A stretch of DNA of 55,276 nt from the NCBI GenBank assembly GCA_002716825.1, contig PBCC01000065.1:1-55276 (forward strand), in the 5' to 3' direction. Origin of the DNA: Halobacteriovorax sp. (GTDB lineage Bacteria > Bdellovibrionota > Bacteriovoracia > Bacteriovoracales > Bacteriovoracaceae). Under the pieces are notes generated by a model. It was not told where the DNA came from and did no database searches. It saw only the letters and a program-made list of their open reading frames with translations. Numbering within the stretch: the stretch's first letter is position 1; every line of letters starts with the position of its first letter. Made by a program: the position numbers and the translations under genes. Positions 52,704 to 55,276 of this stretch are shown piece after piece.

Positions 52704-52964
52704 TTAGCTGTTCTTTGGCAGCTTGGCGGCATTGGCCTTTAACCAGCGTGCTATCTCTGCGCTTTCATGCATGGGCTGACCATCAATATAAAGGCATGGG
52801 ACTGTTCTTCTGCCGGTATCTGTAACTAGTTTATTGAGATGTCTTTGATCTGCCCTGATATCACAGAGCTCAACATTAATATTGAGCTCTTCAATAACTT
52901 CTAAAACCATCTGGCAGTAGGGACAGGCGTCGAAATAGTAGAGTTGAAGTTTAGGCGAACTCAC
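52704..52964 (-). CDS. Glutaredoxin
   Basis: 86 residues, thioredoxin-fold glutaredoxin with a CPYC active site (Cys14, Cys17), then the TVPCLYIDGQPMHESAEIARWL segment with the cis-Pro (TVP) and GSH-binding region. The form resembles a stand-alone GST-N-like glutaredoxin. It reduces disulfides or binds glutathione in the cytosol. It lies 2 bp after the Lys/Ala-rich protein stop and 9 bp before the HD gene start, so the three form a tight cluster. Confidence 0.9.
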   Translation of the reverse strand: MSSPKLQLYYFDACPYCQMVLEVIEELNINVELCDIRADQRHLNKLVTDTGRRTVPCLYIDGQPMHESAEIARWLKANAAKLPKNS

Positions 52965-52966
52965 GA

Positions 52967-53803
52967 CTAATCGTCGTCCTTGCCAAAGCCTTTGGCGTAG
53001 AGTTCATCTTCGTCAAGTTCATCGACTTGTTCATCTTCTTCTTCTGGATCGTCAAAGGCATCTTCATAGCCCCAGCCGTAGCCGAACTTACCTTCGCCGT
53101 CCTCATCTTCGTCTTCATCATCATCAGAAGCTGACTTATCACCTTGTTCAAAACCTTCTTCGTCTTCATCAACTTCATCAATTGAAATCGTTTCGGCTAC
53201 CTCAGGAGAAAGGTCACCTTCAGTGACTTCCACAACTTCTGGTGCAACTTCTTCAATGGTGCTGTCTTTTAATTTCTTAAGAAGTTCTTGATCAAGCTCG
53301 TTCGTAGATTTTTCTTTATAACGTGCAATAGCTTCCTCTTTAGACAATCTAAGAGCTTCAGCTTTTGACACTTTTTTAGTGGCTTTCTTTTCGACTTTTT
53401 TAGCAGGCTCTTTCTTCGTGGCAACTTTCTTTTTTGTTGCTGTTTTTTTAGTAGCGACTTTCTTCGCCGTCTTTTTCTTAGCGGCAACTTTCTTTTTTGT
53501 TGCTACTTTTTTAGCAGGCTCTTTCTTCGTGGCAACTTTCTTTTTTGTTGCTGCTTTTTTAGTAGCGACTTTCTTCGCCGTCTTTTTCTTAGCGGCAACT
53601 TTCTTTTTTGTTGCTACCTTTTTGGCAGTCTTTTTCTTAGCGGCAACTTTCTTTTTTGTTGCTGTTTTTTTAGTAGCGACTTTCTTTGCAGTCTTTTTCT
53701 TAGCTACTTTTTTTGCAGTTTTCTTTGTTGTTTTCTTGTTCGTTTTTTTAGCCACGTCTTTACCCTTCCTGCCTTTTCCAGTGATGAAGTCTAGAAGTCC
53801 CAT
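52967..53803 (-). CDS. Histone-H1-like Lys/Ala repeat protein with acidic tail
   Basis: 278 residues in three parts. Residues 1-16 (MGLLDFITGKGRKGKD) are a short N-terminal segment. Residues 17-147 are an extremely Lys/Ala/Thr-rich array of KKVATKK, AAKKKTAKK and TKKEPAKK units, like the C-terminal tail of histone H1 and bacterial H1-like proteins (HctB/AlgP-type). Residues 148-185 form a helical linker, and 190-278 are very acidic (SASDDDEDEDEDGEG, DDPEEEDEQVDELDEDE). The basic part should bind DNA; the acidic tail may moderate it or act as a chaperone-like shield. DNA repeats here are exact enough to allow length change. A plus-strand ORF at 53379-53855 is a mirror of this repeat. Confidence 0.85.
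   Translation of the reverse strand: MGLLDFITGKGRKGKDVAKKTNKKTTKKTAKKVAKKKTAKKVATKKTATKKKVAAKKKTAKKVATKKKVAAKKKTAKKVATKKAATKKKVATKKEPAKKVATKKKVAAKKKTAKKVATKKTATKKKVATKKEPAKKVEKKATKKVSKAEALRLSKEEAIARYKEKSTNELDQELLKKLKDSTIEEVAPEVVEVTEGDLSPEVAETISIDEVDEDEEGFEQGDKSASDDDEDEDEDGEGKFGYGWGYEDAFDDPEEEDEQVDELDEDELYAKGFGKDDD
53402..53623. repeat. Two tandem 111-bp direct repeats inside the H1-like gene
   Basis: The unit starting AGCAGGCTCTTTCTTCGTGG at 53402 recurs at 53513, exactly 111 bp (37 codons) later, with only about two base changes across the unit. A partial third copy follows from about 53624. Because the unit is a multiple of 3, gain or loss keeps the frame. Confidence 0.85.
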
Positions 53804-53812
53804 ATTTCACCC

Positions 53813-53842
53813 AGTATATCCACTGCATTGTGGCAAAATCAA
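53813..53842 (-). promoter_or_regulatory. Candidate promoter giving a near-leaderless H1-like transcript
   Basis: On the minus strand, TTGATT (53842-53837), an 18-bp spacer, then TATACT (53818-53813). The expected transcription start would lie about 3 nt before ATG 53803. The start has only a weak GGGTG ribosome site. Confidence 0.4.
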
Positions 53843-53844
53843 GC

Positions 53845-55276
53845 CTACCACCTAACGTTTATATCTTCTTGAAGCTTATTTTTGTATCCGCCTGCTGTTT
53901 GATCGCGAACATCCTGATTAATGACAAAAATGCTGCCATCATTCTCTTCCATCAAGGAAGCAGTTAAGGCCGTCCCTGAGGGAGTCATAATTTCAAATGG
54001 CATAAACTTTGTTGAGTAATAATTCCGAAAGTTATCATATGAGCTGCCAGTCAGAGGGTTGTCGATTTGTCCCTCATCGTTGGCTCCTTGGCCTGGGCCA
54101 GGAAGATAAGCCGACATGATATGCTCTTTCTTTGCTAAATGCTCAGGCTTGCCTGTGTACCACTCGTCATAGTGATAAATCATAAAGCTATCATTGGCCG
54201 TTATTTTGGCTTCAATATAATCGCCCATGAGAACAGAAAGAGGTTTTGCATTGGCACAAGTTTCGGTGTTTTGCTGTAGAAAAGTTGAGAATCGCGCAGC
54301 AATACTAGGTGCCGTACCTGTACCTGCGCAAACACTACTGCCGGCCATCTCGACTTGGAAGCTTCCCGCATCGCCGGGAGCAGTCCCTCTATCAAGTGGA
54401 TAGATAATATTGGCAGCTTTATCATAAAGGGCAGTATTGCCCGAACTTGAAGTGGCTGAAGAGGCTTTGACTTGAAGAGCGACATCGCGAAGAGCACCTA
54501 AAAAGTTTACGACACTCTCATTATTACTTTGGATATAACTGAAAACGAGATCTTTTAAACCTGCCGCAGTGGAGTAGAGCGAATTTCCACTTGGATCGAT
54601 CAAAGGCCCATACAAATAGATATTTCCCGGGATGGCATTTTGTGGCGATTGAGCCGTGATCTTTAAATTTAGATTTAAATCTTCTTCATTGTTAGGAATG
54701 AGAAAGTTTTGAGTATCAAAGTAGGTTGGTTCTCTGACTTTTTTAATGGCTAGATCGAGATCGTCCGTGGTTAGGGCTCCACCAGCACCACCGGGTGGAA
54801 GATTAGATCTTAACCTTTCGAATTGTGTGCCATTGTAAAGACCAAAGCGCTCTCTTTTAACCGCGCCCATGCTGGCGTAAGAGCTGAGTTGTTCGAACGG
54901 GCTTCCGCCCCCGCCACCCCCGCCAAAATTAATCTCGGTGTTGGAAGCATTGGGAGAGCTAAAATAATAAACCATATTGGGAACAGAGAACTTGGGATCA
55001 ACTCCAGTACCTGGAACACCACCGATAACATCGCTTATGGTTTGAATCCAGAAGTCTTGAGTGACAGGAATCGGAGTTCCCGGATCGAGCACACTGCCTG
55101 AGCTGGTAATCAAACCAGAAAGGTGAGGAGCTGACTTTTGTTCCGTGCCACTATCTCTTGCTTTGATCTTATTTTCATCTACGACCTGGAAAAGCTTTGG
55201 TCCAATTCTGCCGCCAAAAGGTTTAGCAGCGGCTACGGTTGAGATTTCTATGCGCTCACTAAATGGGAAAAACAAA
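53845..55276 (-). CDS. Large protein of unknown function (partial, N-terminus beyond window)
   Basis: The frame is open from the right edge to a stop at 53845, about 476 residues. The visible start looks internal: TTG at 55275 would be a Leu, and FPFSERIEISTVAAAKPFGGRIGP resembles the end of a repetitive TadG-like or pilus-linked domain rather than an N-terminus. A poly-Gly stretch (about 117-124) and Asn/Ser-rich sequence suggest an exported or surface protein. Two cysteines (SSVCAGTG and TCANAKP) could pair. A helical C-terminal part ends QEDINVRW. No family is certain. It is transcribed towards the H1-like gene, with its stop 41 bp upstream of that start. Confidence 0.7.
   Translation of the reverse strand, partial: LFFPFSERIEISTVAAAKPFGGRIGPKLFQVVDENKIKARDSGTEQKSAPHLSGLITSSGSVLDPGTPIPVTQDFWIQTISDVIGGVPGTGVDPKFSVPNMVYYFSSPNASNTEINFGGGGGGGSPFEQLSSYASMGAVKRERFGLYNGTQFERLRSNLPPGGAGGALTTDDLDLAIKKVREPTYFDTQNFLIPNNEEDLNLNLKITAQSPQNAIPGNIYLYGPLIDPSGNSLYSTAAGLKDLVFSYIQSNNESVVNFLGALRDVALQVKASSATSSSGNTALYDKAANIIYPLDRGTAPGDAGSFQVEMAGSSVCAGTGTAPSIAARFSTFLQQNTETCANAKPLSVLMGDYIEAKITANDSFMIYHYDEWYTGKPEHLAKKEHIMSAYLPGPGQGANDEGQIDNPLTGSSYDNFRNYYSTKFMPFEIMTPSGTALTASLMEENDGSIFVINQDVRDQTAGGYKNKLQEDINVRW

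Noticed and set aside
53379-53855. Plus-strand ORF rich in Phe/Val/Ala (158 aa)
   Set aside because: It is the antisense mirror of the Lys/Ala codon repeat; the opposite frame has the start signals and composition of a real protein.
1-55276. rRNA, tRNA, CRISPR array, insertion sequence, prophage or att site
   Set aside because: No rRNA or tRNA-like sequence, spaced repeat array, transposase or integrase coding sequence was seen anywhere.

Overview
The window is a gene-dense bacterial chromosome segment. Genes sit on both strands, ATGA/GTGA-type overlaps are common, and I see no rRNA, tRNA, CRISPR array, transposase or phage gene. It encodes a flagellated Gram-negative cell: a flagellar rod/hook/export operon, an Mla/MCE lipid transport operon, MsbA, lipoproteins and an MreC-MreD-PBP2-RodA elongation operon. 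Moderate-to-low GC, ATG/GTG/TTG starts, many secreted proteins without obvious homologues and two sigma54-activator-type regulators fit a deltaproteobacterial or Bdellovibrionota (Bacteriovorax-like) genome. That placement is inference from gene content; nothing here proves the species.

Layout. 1-3658: a cut-off glycosyltransferase and a flippase-like membrane protein on the minus strand, divergent from UDP-glucose dehydrogenase and a nitrilase-family amidase. 3655-5182 (minus): a small secreted Cys protein, an Nfu-type Fe-S protein and RsmE. 5249-13726 (plus): a compact SF2 helicase overlapping RecO, an MsbA-like exporter, glycyl-tRNA synthetase, pyruvate phosphate dikinase and a beta-lactamase-fold protein. 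13826-20906: a 1282-residue multidomain lipoprotein, the murein-peptide ligase Mpl behind a terminator-like hairpin, and a SleB-like secreted protein. 20994-24133: MetK with a clear terminator, a small membrane protein and a complete NtrC-type response regulator. 24137-26993 (minus): lipoprotein-MlaE-MlaF-MlaD.

27245-42017 is the flagellar block: a large secreted TPR-like protein, a degenerate sigma54-activator-like regulator, then flgB-flgC-fliE-fliF-fliG-fliH-fliI-fliJ, a MotE-like protein, fliK, flgD, a conserved flagellar-operon protein and flgE, closed by a strong terminator. 42063-43778 (minus): a ferredoxin and a PpiD-like foldase. 43857-48457: mreC-mreD-mrdA-rodA, tightly overlapping. 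48515-49782: a small secreted protein behind a hairpin, and a MarR regulator convergent with a rhodanese protein. 49823-53803 (minus): DUF350-like membrane protein, exported protein, HD phosphohydrolase, glutaredoxin and a histone-H1-like Lys/Ala repeat protein with an acidic tail. A large partial protein runs off the right edge.

Best candidates for something undescribed: (i) the 1282-aa lipoprotein, which appears to combine a nucleoside-phosphorylase-like region, an EExxHxxQ helix and an ADP-ribosyltransferase-like C-terminus; (ii) the flagellar-operon regulator that keeps Walker A and a Fis-type HTH but has lost the GAFTGA loop and the Walker B acids; (iii) the 888-aa secreted TPR-like protein just upstream, a possible accessory flagellar-motor scaffold. 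No gene-free stretch exceeds about 250 bases; the longest (26994-27244) holds divergent promoter signals and a perfect palindrome.
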